A stretch of 64,000 nucleotides of DNA from Tricholoma matsutake. Taxonomy: Eukaryota; Basidiomycota; Agaricomycetes; Agaricales; Tricholomataceae. Positions within the stretch are counted from its first letter, which is position 1. Every line of letters begins with the position of its first letter. The stretch is taken from positions 1,178,001-1,242,000 of the forward strand of contig AP026541.1 in the NCBI GenBank assembly GCA_026075535.2. The letters are read 5' to 3'. The position numbers and the translations under genes were made by a program. Below are positions 20,081 to 31,957 of the stretch, piece by piece. Under the pieces are notes generated by a model. That model did no database searches, had not been told where the DNA came from, and saw only the letters and a list, made by a program, of their open reading frames with translations.

Positions 20081-22762
20081 TGCAAACATTAATCTGGATG
20101 CCTTCAAGTGCATCATTAGGATGTAGCACGGGTATGGGTAAACCCGCAGTAAACGGCCCACAGGTTTGACAGGTACAGGTATGGTTGCCGAAATGCTGGA
20201 CCTGTGACATACCATACCCGTTTTGGTGGTGTCACGGGTATTGACGGGTTGCTTGAATTGCCGGATCTGGCCGTTACCAGTACACCAATCAAACATGACT
20301 TTTACCTCTTCAACCATGCTTGACTTCGCATCACCCATCGTAATAGTAAGTTTTTTTGTTTCTTTCAACTAACTAGATGTCCTTTTTCTAGATTACAGTG
20401 TCAGGTCGACAATGGTAAGTTGTTTGTTTGTTTCAATTATCTAACTGTTCGATTTTCTACATTACAGTGATTTGTACTACTTGACAACGATGGAGACGAC
20501 GAATGACCCAGCACCCACCCCAGCCCTGCGAGCCACTGCTTGTGGGGTGGATTGCGAGTGCTAGCAGCCGACGATAGGGAAGGGGAACAGCGAACGATGA
20601 ACAGGAGATGGGGATGAGGATGAGGAACCATGAGGGGGAGAGGACAACAATGAACAATGAACCACCACCACCACCACACCCCCAACTGCCACCGCGAGCG
20701 ACTGCTCACAGGGTGGAAATGAGGAGCAACAAGGGCAGGGATGATGACGAGGGCACAGCAATGGGGACGAGGACAAGGTGCAAGAATGGCACACGAGGAC
20801 CACTGCAGGAGACGGAGGCGGCGGCATATGGCAAGGAAAACCAACAAAAGGGCCCAAGAGACATCATAGGTAAGTTTTTCCCTCCTCGATTCATTTTTTT
20901 TTGTTACTAACAAAGCTTTTACGACGATGGCGATGACTGGCACCACCTGACCCACCCCCACCACTGCAATGAGCTCCTGCTCATGGGGTAGTTAGGTGGT
21001 AGCACAACCATATGCCTACAATTAGGGCCACAAGGACCACGATGAGGGCGATGACCACAACCCCCAACTAACCACAATGGGGGAGAGGAGCGCCGCCCAT
21101 AAGGGGCAGGGGACCACGACAATGGTGGGAGGCAACAAGTGGGAATCCGAAGGGCACCACTGTGAAGAAGGGGGATGCGACGACCTCTCGCCCTTGCTGA
21201 GACGGTGGGTTTTTTCTTTTGTAGTATTGTATAGAATCATTAAGTAAATAAATCCCTCCAGAATAAAATCCCATTGTTCATATCTTTTCTTACATGAGAT
21301 TGATCATGTGGGTGTATATCAATAAGTAATGGAGGATTTGTGTTAATTCAAATTTAACAAAAAAATCATAGCTTAGGTATTGTGTACAGGGTGTAGTTAA
21401 GTTAGTTAAGGGCTTATACAATACAAATTCAGGATGTTTAACAGCATAGAACATCAAATACGAGGCAAAAATCCATGGTGTATATATGTGGTGTCACACC
21501 TGTGGTGTTTCATGACAGACCATGGTAAAAACCTGTCACCGCAGTTGCGGTGTTAGAATGGGTGTGGTGTTGGCAGGTGCAGGTGCAGTGTGTGAAATCT
21601 TACCCATGGTGTGACCCGTGCTACACCCTACACATCATCATCGACCATTTTTGTGTGGCTGTTTGTCACCATTCCCTGATGAACAGGGGTTCATATGCAT
21701 GCATGTTTTTGTTCACTCTCGAGAACAACTTTCAAGTAGGTGGATGTGTTGTGCTTCCTGTTTGTGAGATAGTCAAGACTGAAGCTGAGGTGGTGGCCTG
21801 GAAATGGTCCAATGTAAGCATCCATTTTAGTGTGCCCCTGCCCTGATTCCCTGATTCTCATCAATCTAGCATACACTGACATACCAGTGCCACAAGTATA
21901 CATATACTGCTCCTCAGCCAACAACCCAGTCAGAGCTGAATGGATTTTGATGGAATACCTACGGGGCCAACTCCTTGGAGATTGTTTCAGGAGGCCTACA
22001 AATCAGCAAAAGTTGTGCACCAGCATCGACTTGGCTATGGTCATGTCTTCATTGTTTATAATAATAGTGTCATATATTGGAAGCCTATTACCAGAGCTTT
22101 GCAAAGATGACTCTAATGGTGGCCACTATGCCCTCCAGTATCCCTTGGATACCCACCCTTTATGTGAGGCCACAACTTTTACTCAGGACATCTGATTCCA
22201 TATCAGGCCAATGAACGACATTACTTTGCTAGATTATCCCAACCAAAGGCCAAACAATAAACTGGACTGTTGGGCTTTTAATAAGGTATTTGATGTATAC
22301 TGCACTATCCAGTGTCTCTTCAGAGGTTTTATAGGCTCATTCTCTGACCTGCCAGACAAAACATTCCATTTCTCTCATGGTGATCTCAGTAGCTGGAACA
22401 TTCTTGTTGACCCACAGAGCAGCATGATCACCAGTGTGATTGATTGGGAGATGGCCGGCTTCTGTCCCACCTGGCTCACAGCCATTGCTGGTGGATGGTT
22501 TAATGATGACCAGGATCAGTTCCTCATGACTGATGACCAGAGTCATCATCTCAAATATGGGGATGACAATTTGGGAGACGTTGAGCTCCGCTCCCATTTC
22601 TGTTTACAGCTCGTGGGGCAGAATATGGAGTTGTTTTGCCACTATTGGCTTGGTCCAGAGGTTAGAGCTATTTTTTATGCTTGCTGTCATGCAGATCCAG
22701 GAAATGCAGAGATCTGGTTGGAGAAATATGAAAAGCATGAATGGGACCTTGGGCTGTGTTGA
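20081..22762 (+). pseudogene. aminoglycoside-phosphotransferase-like kinase relic, interrupted by a transposon
   Basis: A start-like frame MYANINLDAFKC at 20081-20116 is cut by the hAT element 20117-21630 and resumes at 21639 with DHFCVAVCHH. It then passes a donor at about 21813 (intron to about 21869). DIPVPQVYIYCSSANNPVRA and EWILMEYLRGQLLGD follow near 21880-21980. A TGA near 22194 breaks the frame. It resumes at 22211 with the catalytic segment FSHGDLSSWNILVD and the metal-binding IDWEMAGFCPTWL near 22375-22475. These are the HGDxxxxN and DxE-type motifs of the APH/ChoK fold, used by fungal small-molecule or protein kinase-like enzymes. Insertion plus stop make it a relic; the substrate is unknown. 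Confidence 0.65.
20117..21630. mobile_element. hAT-type non-autonomous element, 1514 bp
   Basis: The ends are TAGGATGTAGCACGGGT and the complement of TAGGGTGTAGCACGGGT. The flanking 8-mers are TGCATCAT (20109-20116) and CACATCAT (21631-21638). They differ only by reciprocal T/C and G/A changes that would derive from one CGCATCAT. The left subterminal region repeats GGGTATGGGTA, CAGGTACAGG and ACGGGT. The GC-rich middle (20460-21200) has no credible ORF. The host sequence rejoins the kinase relic across the element. Confidence 0.82.
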
Positions 22763-23865
22763 CCTTTTCCTTTTGACTTTATGGGATGGATTTTGGAAAA
22801 GCTGGATCTTGGGGAGAAGTTGGTCTAACTTCTTCAACAGTGCAATCTACATCTAATTGTTCACTTTGGATTACATATGGGAACTGCAGGAGAAATTCCA
22901 GAGTGACAATAAAGAGAAACACTCAAGCCATTCAAGGGCTACACACTCTGATTGACAACAACTGAAGTCTCTTGATCCAGAAAACATTCTTTCTGTTTTG
23001 TTGCACCAATGTGTTTGTGCTGTTGTGAATAAAGAGTATGTATAGTTGGATAGGGAATTAACTAGCTACATACCTTGGTATATATAGTATCTACATGGCA
23101 CTGGTATGTCTAAACTGTAAACAAGAGGTTGTATATAAATCTACAAAGCTATGTGTGACTAGCGCAATGCACAGTATTAATTTGGTTCACCCACAGGTGA
23201 TGTTCCATATATGGTGGTGGAGTTGTTATTTGGCTTCCCAATTTCAGCTATCTCCAAGTTACTATGCTTTTGCATGACCTAAGGGTGCTAGACATGCTCC
23301 TTGAGTTCATTGCTCCAACACATTCCTTTCTGAGTTCTCTTTATGAGAACGAGGCTTTATTCTGATTTGAGTTAGCATGGGAATTCTGACCACTATTTTT
23401 TCAGGGAATAAGGCTCTCCCATATGATAATGTCTTTGCAGAGCCTCTGGTATGCCTGTAACGAGCTTATGACCCATGCCTTTGTCATGGCATTCACTTGC
23501 ATTGCTTGCTCAGCCTGACTCTGGCATGGGCCAGCTTGCATGTTTATTACACAATGCTTGATCCTACTACAGGTACACAATTCTTCCATTGAGGTTTTCT
23601 GACTGTGTTAGATGGTATTAAATTAAAATGTTAAGTGAAGAGCAATGCAAGTGTGGTGTCTTCAGTGGTATGTGTTGAATGATTGGGGATCAGTGCTACC
23701 ACATTAGGTGACACCAACACTGACATGAATCATAGTAGTGATACCATGCCCACAGACCCAAGTAAAAATACTCAGATCACCAAAGTAGTGATTTACACAT
23801 CAATCTGTTGTATAAATATTCATTGTAAATAGTTTTGATAATACAATTGTCATTGTAAAACCTAT
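22763..23865. other. region without recognised genes
   Basis: Only short frames on both strands. Nothing assignable. Confidence 0.4.
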
Positions 23866-24300
23866 GACAGAATGACTATCCAGCCATCAGATGGTGCAGC
23901 AAGTGTAGCATGGGTGAAGAAAGATTGCATGGTGTTATCAACAATCCAATTAGGTGTAGCCGACAAAATGTTGGATGTACATTGTGAGCTCAGCAACGTC
24001 AAAGGAGGTGTGGGACATGCTGAGGTCATTATTGGAAATGCAAGGGGTGCTAGGTATTGTGTTGGCATGGAGGAAGTTATTCTGAGCTCGATGTGAAGAG
24101 TCAGCACCCATCATGGAACACATCCAGACATTGCGTGGCTACCAGGAGGAGCTGCATAGTCTGGGACAGAAAATTGATGGATAAGATTTACACAGGATTA
24201 TGGCACACAGTAGTTCACGATCACTGCAATAGAATTATCCTATGTCTCTTCTTGTTGCCTTGTCATACCAGGATCAAGGGGGTGTCGGCACACAAATGCC
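23866..24300 (+). pseudogene. Ty1/copia gag relic
   Basis: The frame reads VKKDCMVLSTIQLGVADKML near 23910, a block like WxxKDxxAxxxIxLxV in copia gag. After a frame change, HIQTLRGYQEELHSLGQKID follows near 24120-24170. These two blocks in this order are the UBN2-type gag domain. Only about 140 codons survive, with at least two frame breaks and no pol downstream. Confidence 0.6.
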
Positions 24301-25057
24301 AGACATCACATGGGGGGGAGGGTATCGTGTAGGTTGCTAAAAAAATTGACATCAAATTATATAACTTCTCAGATGTAATTCCAAGGCAGACAAAGCCCCT
24401 CACAGACCACTGGCTCTCAAGCAACTTGTCACACAAGCAATGTGTAGGTAGGCATAATAATTGATGATAATTTCAATTACTCACAGTGTGGGGTTCATGG
24501 GTCCATATACATGGAAGAACTCATGGTGGTAGAAATGAGGTAGAAAATAATCACAACCTAGCCCACTTATATACCTCCACAGAAGCTGATGAGGTTCAAG
24601 ACCTTGAGGCTGAGGAGACTCAGAAGGAATGCTCACTCAGCCTTGGCCCTTGACACTTGTTCCCACTTGAAGAATACTTACCTGAGTACTTGGCTGAGTG
24701 AGAGTCAGTAGATGCATTATGCTACTCCAATAAGGTTTGTACAATGCATGTGAACAGATCATGACTGCAAATTTATGTCAAGGAGAGTGGTTCACTGTTT
24801 CACAATAATTTAGTAAAATTAACAAATTGGTTGACATCAAATTAGTAAGCACAACATACCATATATGGGAATAACATACCTAATATGGCAGGAGGGGGGA
24901 GGGGGGTCTGAGAGGTGGCTTTAAAAAAAAAACTGAGTGGATATATGAATTTCAGGTCCTGACACCCCCTTGATCAGGATAGGACATCAGTAATTAAGCA
25001 TTTTGGTTTCCAGCAGTTGCTCAACCCAAGAAACCAAATAAAACCACAAAAAACCAG
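24301..25057. other. region without recognised genes
   Basis: No gene or clear repeat seen, apart from short homopolymer runs near 24890-24930. Confidence 0.4.
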
Positions 25058-26472
25058 TAGGGCATGACTCGGGTAACCCCCGGTGATAATGCTCAACCCA
25101 GAAACTCAACCAAAACCAACTAAACAGGTCTTAGGAGATATAACACGTGTCAGAGAAAGGTTGTGAGCTGGTACTGAATATCACCGCATTATCCAAAGGC
25201 CGGTAAATGTACTGTACGACATTGCGAAGCCATATTAGACTGTGCGAAATTCTGCGAAGCTGTCCAAAGTAATGCGAAACACTACAAAGCATTCCGAAAC
25301 GATATGAGAGATTTTAGCAGCAATGTGGAGAAGTTCGAGAACCTCCGAAATGGTTTCATGAGTTCAGGAGATGGTGACAATAGTTGAAAGCGAGGTAAGA
25401 GACGATGACACGACAGATAGGCGATGTGATGAGAGTTTCGAGAGTTGATGTGGCGAAATGATGTAGTTCGCAGAATACTTTGAGTGAGTTCAGGCAAAGA
25501 CTGAGCTAAAACTCAAGAGTTAAACCCTTAAGTCAGACAATAGGCAGATGTGAGAAGACAATTTTCTGCCCTATCAACAGTAAATACACCAAACTATATA
25601 TGTTTTAGAGAGATAGTACTAATAAGGTAAAAGGCCATGAGGCAAAACATGTGGTAAACGTGAGGCAGTGAACAAGGTGTCGAAATCACGAAGTAAATGA
25701 GAAAGTGATAAGAAAGAAACATGCCATATACATGATATATCAAATCTCCTTGTCTTGTGGTTCCAATAAATCATGAATATGTCGAAAAGCGCCTCGATGT
25801 GCACTAAGTTGCTAGCCGTTGTGTTTCTTCATGTTTGTGGTGGCAGGAACACGATGTGTTAGTGTGTGTAATGGTGGGAGCGTGTGTTCAAGGTTCGGTA
25901 CGATAGGAATATGGTGGTCAAAGTCATTCGAAATGGTTCGAAATGTTGTTTCATTGTTTCATGCATTTGTAGGCATTCATAAGCATTTGCGAAATCATAG
26001 AACTTTGGGAAGGAGGTGTCCAAGTGTGATATCTTGATTTCAGAGCTCTGCTGCCATAGTGGACGTATCACCGGGTACAATTCCACATACCTGTACCCAT
26101 GAACACTGTACCCACATGGTTAGGGGTATGGTATTACTGTGGGTTTCAGTGGGTTACCCATTGTTATTTGCAGGTTTTGACACAAATATGTATTTTAATA
26201 TAATTACACTAAATTAATATATATAATAAGAATCCCCCCCTCCCACATTTGGAGTGAGGGGGGGGACCTGGCCTGTCGTCGCTGAGAATGGAATGAGAAT
26301 CCCCCACTCATGTTTGCAGCAAGAGAGGGGGGTGGTGCCTTCTCATTGTCGTTGCTGCTCCTTGTTGCTGCTGCTGCCTGTCATCATCCCAACCATGATC
26401 CACCCCACAAGCAGTTACTTGTGAGGCTGGAGCCAAGATGTGTCCTTTCTTGTTAGTCACCAGTCCTGCTGT
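25058..26472. mobile_element. truncated hAT-type element, split by a solo LTR
   Basis: The left end TAGGGCATGACTCGGGTAAC at 25058 matches the ends of the element at 28786-29797. The sequence is interrupted at 25084 by a solo LTR, resumes at 26071 (GGGTACAATTCC...) and continues through an AT-rich stretch and C-run/G-run motifs. It is cut at 26473 by the next LTR. Removing the solo LTR restores an uninterrupted match to the other copy. Confidence 0.75.
25084..26070 (-). repeat. solo LTR of a Ty3/gypsy family, inverted
   Basis: This is 987 bp with ends TGATA...TATCA, flanked by CCGG on both sides (25080-25083 and 26071-26074). It aligns along its length, in reverse orientation, with the LTR at 26473-27477. 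No internal region adjoins it, so it arose by LTR-LTR recombination. Confidence 0.85.
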
Positions 26473-27477
26473 TGATAGGTCTACCTTGTGGCTGAGCTCA
26501 GAAAACAATACATCACATTTGGACATATCTCCTACAACATCTTATGATTTCATGAATGCTTACAAATGCCTACAAATGCATGAAACAAAGACATGACCCT
26601 TTGAAATGTTTCAAAAGACTTCATACTGTTTTGAACAACTTCGGCTGCTGTATTCTTATCGTACCTCACCTTGAACACACATTCCCAACATTCCACACAC
26701 TGATGTATTGTGTTTCCACCATGACAAACATGAGGAGACACAATGGCTAGCACCTTAGCGTGCATTGAGGCACTTTTCAATGTCTTCATGATTTATTGGA
26801 ACAACAAGACAAGGAGATTTGATATATCATGTATATTGCACATTTCCTTCTTATCATTTTCTCATTTACTTTGTGATTTTGACACCTTTTTCACTGCCTT
26901 ATGTTTACCACATGTTTTGCCTCATGGCCTTTTACCTTTTTAGTACTATCTCTCTAAAACATATATAGTTTGGTGTATTTACTGACGACAAGGAAAGAAA
27001 TTGTCTTCCCATATTGCATATCATCTGACTTAAGGGTTCTACTCTTGAGTCTTAGCTCAGTATTAGTCTGAACGCTCTCAAGTATTCCATGAACTACGTC
27101 ATTTTTCTACTCAGTTTCTTGAAACTATTGTTAATTGTCTATCTACCCTGTCATTGTCTTCTACACCATCTTCACCTATCATCACCATCTCCTGAACTCA
27201 TCAAAACCATTTCAAGGATTTTTGAATTCCTTTACACCACAATGAAGCTCTTTCATATCATTTCAAAATGCTTCGTAGTGCTTTGTACTACTTTGTACGG
27301 TTTCGCAGGACTTCACACCACCTAGCACTGCTTCACAACATTTCATAGTACATCTACTGGCCTTTGGTTAGCACAGTGATATTCAGTACTACCTTGCACC
27401 CTTCCTCGGACTTGTGTTATATCTCCTAAGACCAGTTTTGTTGGTTTTGGTTGAGTTTCTGGGTTGAGCAATCATCA
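26473..27477 (+). repeat. 5' LTR of Ty3/gypsy copy A
   Basis: About 1,005 bp, from TGATAGGTC to ...GAGCAATCATCA. It is homologous to the solo LTR at 25084-26070 in the opposite orientation and is followed by a primer-like site and gag. Confidence 0.8.
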
Positions 27478-27480
27478 TTC

Positions 27481-27498
27481 TGGAGCCCACTGTGAGGG
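27481..27498 (+). other. putative tRNA primer-binding site
   Basis: TGGAGCCCACTGTGAGGG starts three bases inside the LTR. It begins TGG, as required to pair with a tRNA CCA end. The donor tRNA is not identified. Confidence 0.4.
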
Positions 27499-27739
27499 GT
27501 TTCTGAATCATTTTATCGCCTAATCCATCTCGAATCTCCTGGCTTAGGCCAACACAAGCCAGAAACCTCTGAATCGATACTTGCCACACCTTCGAATCTC
27601 TCAAACAATCAGGAGATATCCTAATTCCAGTAACTGAAGCAGAATCGGCTCATCATTGACTTTTTCCCTCACCTGTTCCATCATCTTCATCATCATCTTC
27701 TACCTCTTCATCCTCAGCTTCTACCTCTTTATTCATCTT

Positions 27740-28742
27740 TCTGAATACTTTGACACCACTACCCTCTATCACCCAAGTCCTAACCCCTACTCCAAGAGCT
27801 ATTGTACTCATGACTACACAAGCTACTATGCTGGCTCATGGGCATTCCATGGCTCCAAAGTTTGATCCTACTCAGCCTCGAGAACTTTGTAGGTACTTTA
27901 ACAAACTCGAAATGTTGTTTCCAACATGTGGGATTACCAATTCCGAAGATATGAAGAAACATGCCTGTCATTATGTTGACATTGATACTTCCAAACTCTG
28001 GGAATCAATCCCAGAATACAACACAGGGGTCTCATTCAATAATTTTCAGACAGCTATTCATAAGTTGTATCCTGGATCCAAAGATGACCGCAAGTGGTCA
28101 ATCGCTGATATGGATAAGCTTATCAGCAAACAACTTCACATTGGTATCTATGATGCGAATGAATTAGGATTATATTACAGGTCCTTCTACAATATCACTA
28201 AATTCCTCACCACAAAAAATCAACTTTCAGCAGCTGAACAAAGCAGGACTTTTGTTCGCAGCTTTCAACCAGGATTATGGATGTGAATCGTGCACCATCT
28301 CAAACTCAAATTCCCTGATCATTACCCAGATGACCCTTATCCTCTCAATGACATCCATGCTGCTGCAAAATTTGTTTTAGCAGGCACTACATCCTTGTGA
28401 ACTCCCTTGGCCTCAACTTTGCAAGCCCCATCCTCATCTTCAACTTTGACATCGTCGCCACAAATCAAAGCAGAGGATTTATCCACAATTCTCAAAAAAT
28501 TTGCGACCACTCTCATCACTGCCTTAACAGGAGCTCAACCCAACAATAACAACAACAATTCCCCTTGTGTTAATCAAGGGTTTTGCCAGGATCAACTCAA
28601 AAATCTAGTCTGTATTTTCTGCGGTCTTTTGGGACACTTCATTAGCGATTGTTTGGTCTGTCAAACATATATTACCGATGGAAAGTGTAAGAAGAATGCT
28701 GAAGGAAAGGTCGTGCTTCCGAACAGACCATTCATGCCATGA
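27740..28742 (+). pseudogene. Ty3/gypsy copy A gag and zinc knuckle
   Basis: The gag frame (27750-28286) has FDPTQPRELCRYFNKLEMLF, HACHYVDIDTSKLWESIPEY and KWSIADMDKLISKQ. These match the capsid of the common mushroom gypsy family that I recall (FDPTQPRELPRYF..., RWSVADMD...). A TGA ends the frame at 28286. A second frame (28407-28742) has an NN-rich linker and a CX2CX4HX4C-type knuckle, CIFCGLLGHFISDC. A hAT-type element follows at 28786. Confidence 0.8.
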
Positions 28743-28785
28743 AACATTCCTGGGCATTGTATCAAAGATCACATCAACAAGTGTA

Positions 28786-29797
28786 TAAGGCATGACTCAG
28801 GTATGGGTAACACCATGTGTTTCTGCTTATGGGTATGGGTACAGGTTTGGATTTCTGTACCTGAGGCAAAACTGTACCCGTACCCACGGTGTTATGGGTA
28901 TCATGGTACCGGTCCAATGGTCACATGTTTTATCAAATGACTTTGTTGATCAACATCAACAACAACAACAATGGCTCAACAATGACAACAACTGCTACCA
29001 ACATGCCCCCCTCATTCTAAATGTGAGTGGGGGGTGTTTTTTCTACTAGGCAAGGATGACATGCCCCCCTCGTTCTAAATGCGAGTGGGGGGTGTTTTTC
29101 TACTAGGCAACAATGATGATGACTGCTGCCAACATGCCCCCCTTGTTCTAAATGCAAGTAGGGGGTGTTTTTTCTACTAGACAATGACGACACGCCCCCC
29201 TCATTCTAAATGCGAGTGGGGGGTGTTTTTTCTACTAGGCAACAACAATGACAATGACCCCCTCTCATCAACAATGGCCCCCTCTAGTCAACAATGGCTG
29301 CGGCATCACCGCCACCACCCCCTCTCACTTGCAAATGTGAGTCGGGGGTGTTTCTGGGTTTGTTTCACTTGGGAGCACCATCACATTACAACTACCACCC
29401 CCTCTCACTCGCAAATGTGAGGTGGGGGTGGTTCTTGGTCTGTTTCTCTTGCAACAGCTGCCACATCATGACTACCACCCCATCTTGCTTGCAAACATGA
29501 GGTGGGGGTGGTTCTTAGTCTGTTTCTCTTGCAATGGCTGCCACATCACCTCCACCACCCCCCCTCACTTGCAATCATGAGTTGGGGGTGGTTCCCCATT
29601 GTATTTAGATATATTTAGAATTATAATAAATTATTAATGTCATACTCGTTGAAACCCACAGGGTACCCATGAGTTTTGACCAAAACCCCCCCGTACCCAC
29701 GGTAAAACTGCACCGATAACTGTAACAGGTACAGTGTTCATGGGTATGGGTATGGGTACATGAAATTATACCCAGGGGTTACCCGAGTCATGCCCTA
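28786..29797. mobile_element. hAT-type non-autonomous element with internal minisatellites
   Basis: This is 1,012 bp. The left end is TAAGGCATGACTCAGGTA and the right end is the complement of TAGGGCATGACTCGGGTAAC. The flanking 8-mers are CAAGTGTA and TGAGTGGA. Two of the three mismatches are reciprocal and fit an ancestral CGAGTG. The left outer part repeats GGTATGGGTA. The middle (28997-29600) consists of two tandem arrays built on hairpins of C-run, CTCATTCTAAATGTGAG-like stem and G-run. It is inserted in gypsy copy A. Confidence 0.75.
28997..29600. repeat. two hairpin-unit tandem arrays inside the element
   Basis: The first array (about 28997-29245) has four units of CCCCCCTCATTCTAAATG, GAGTGGGGGGTG, TTTTTCTACTAGGCAA. 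The second (about 29270-29600) has four units with ACCACCCCCTCTCACTTGCA, then GAGGTGGGGGTGG and TGTTTCTCTTGCAA. Each unit can fold because C5-6 and G5-6 flank a short inverted repeat. Confidence 0.85.
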
Positions 29798-29805
29798 TGA
29801 GTGGA

Positions 29806-31756
29806 TTCGTTGAAACCCAGATGTAAATATTGTCCCCACCCTCATGTATGGCATTGTGCCTTCCCCCAATACAGCTCCCACTCCTAGGGGGATCTACCAG
29901 ATCGCTGACATGAATACCTCAGCTGATATTTGTATCACTCATTTAGAACAAGAATTATATGCCTTACAAAGTGGTCGAAACTTCACTCAACACGAACCTG
30001 GTCCAATTGCAGCTCCTGTAGTTCAACCATCAATTTTGTCTGCAGCTCCATCAACAGTACCAGTCACGCTTCCCATTCCAACCATCGCTCTGCCTTGTAT
30101 ATCATCTACTGCAACCAATCCACCTATATCCAATATAGCACTAGCAACAGCTTTGCGGACAACTTTGAATTCACAACCCACCCCAAATTCACAACCTTCT
30201 GTGAGTTTGCAACCCCCAGTCCATCCTTATGCAGCAGCATTGGAGAAGACTTACCTACTGCCTCACAAACAAAACTTTGCCTCTACTAGTAGGGGTAAAG
30301 AATGTGACGGTCCTTCGTACCACACAGTAGCCCCCATTCAGAATGACAAAATCACTCAGGACATATTTTCATGTTTGATGAAGACACCGATCATCACCCT
30401 CACTATGGAAGAACTTCTTTTGTTATCCCCCAAAGTTTGTGCAAAATGGAAGGAACAGCTGACTCCACATCGCATTCTGAATCAGGATGGAAACAATGTG
30501 GCACACCTAGTCAATGAAGAGGTACTGATGGTCAATGACCCATAGGAAACCTATATCAGCTCTCTTTGTATTGGCAATATTCCTAAACCCTTTGTCACTG
30601 CAAAGGAATCACATTTGATCAGATCGGTTATGATGAACATCAACAGTCAAAACCCAGTCGAAAGTGTAGTTGATCCAGGTTCTTCAATTATCGCTATGTC
30701 CAAAGAAGTCTGTCACGAACTAGGTCTTGCATACAATTCTTCCATCCACATTCCACTTCAATCAGCTAACAGTGGCATTGACGAAAGTTTAGGATTAGCA
30801 TGAAATGTCCCTTGTGAAGTTGGCACAATCACAATCTATATGCAGATTCATATAATGTGAAACCCTGCCTACAACATCCTACTTGGTTGACCCTTCGACA
30901 TAGTCACTGAAAGCACTGTCAAAAACTGGAGCAATGAATCTCAGACAATTACTATCTACAATCCTAACTCAACATGCTCCTCTACCATCCCGACCTTTCC
31001 TAGAGCCACAAAACGTCGAGAAGTAGTTTGTGAGGATTTTCACTACTAGAGGATGATATTTTGGAGACCAAACAGTGCACATTCATCATTTCTTTTGACC
31101 ATTTGAACTCTTCTATATTTATCAAATGCACTGCAAACATTCCTGACTTTGAATCCTCACCTTCTTTGAATGCCACTACTGCTTTGGATATTATCGCCCA
31201 TCTCTATCTGACAGCTAGTGAACAGTATGTTATGTTTTTATTGGCCTCAATGGCCCCCTCTATGCCAGATTCATCTATATATTCCACACCATATCTATCC
31301 TCCAATTCTCTATATCCTGCCTTTGCAGCCACTAAGAAGAAGTACAAGCCTGTCGTATTGAAAGTACAACCAGTTGTCACTGACCTTCCTGATCAATTTT
31401 GCATTACTCACATGATCACAGGGGATCCTCTCAAAGAAATGCCAAAACTTAATCCTAAACCTCCAACATTTTTGCCATCTTTCCAATACACCCTCAAACA
31501 TAAAGCAATAATCAATAATAATCATCCCGGTGATTTCCTTTGGCTTGAGGAAAGAAAACTCATGCACAATTTTATTCGAAATCACAAAACCAGTTTCACA
31601 TGGACCGAACAAGAACGAGGAAGTTTTTGCCCCAACTTCTTCCCTCTGATCAAATTCCCCATCATTCCACACACCCCCTGGATCGAACAAAATATTCCTA
31701 TTCCGCCAGGGATCTACAAAGAGGTTTGCACTGGAGAGGCCCAAGCTGCCTCCTAA
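29806..31756 (+). pseudogene. Ty3/gypsy copy A: linker, protease and start of reverse transcriptase
   Basis: 29844-30545 is a Pro/Thr/Ser-rich linker. The protease near 30600-30800 carries VVDPGSSIIAMSKEVCHELG, where the expected Asp-Ser/Thr-Gly catalytic triad reads DPG. The pol linker and start of pol (31061-31740) have KYKPVVLKVQPV, ITGDPLKEMPKL and FIPHTPWIEQNIPIPPGIY-type blocks (IPHTPWIEQNIPIPPGIYKE at about 31665-31720). The element stops there, before the reverse-transcriptase fingers, and meets the opposed copy B. Confidence 0.75.
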
Positions 31757-31957
31757 GTGCTTGGAGTCGCTAGCAATGCAATGGGATGCAATGATCATTG
31801 GAATCAGCTCTCCTCCTACACAAGCTGCATGCTGACTAATCTCTAAAGCTACTACCAAACATGGGCAAACAGTGCCCAAAAGGCATGCTAAGAAGGCCTG
31901 GAGGTCACTCTGCAACACTCCATGCACCCCCCTCAAACATAGCAGCGTCCCCGCCAC

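Noticed and set aside
20437..21274. Several His/Pro/Ser-rich frames inside the 1514-bp hAT-type element
   Set aside because: GC-rich low-complexity sequence on both strands with no transposase motif.
31310..31957. Minus-strand frame of 215 residues
   Set aside because: Overlaps the plus-strand gypsy A pol start, which has clear family blocks; no motif in the reverse frame.
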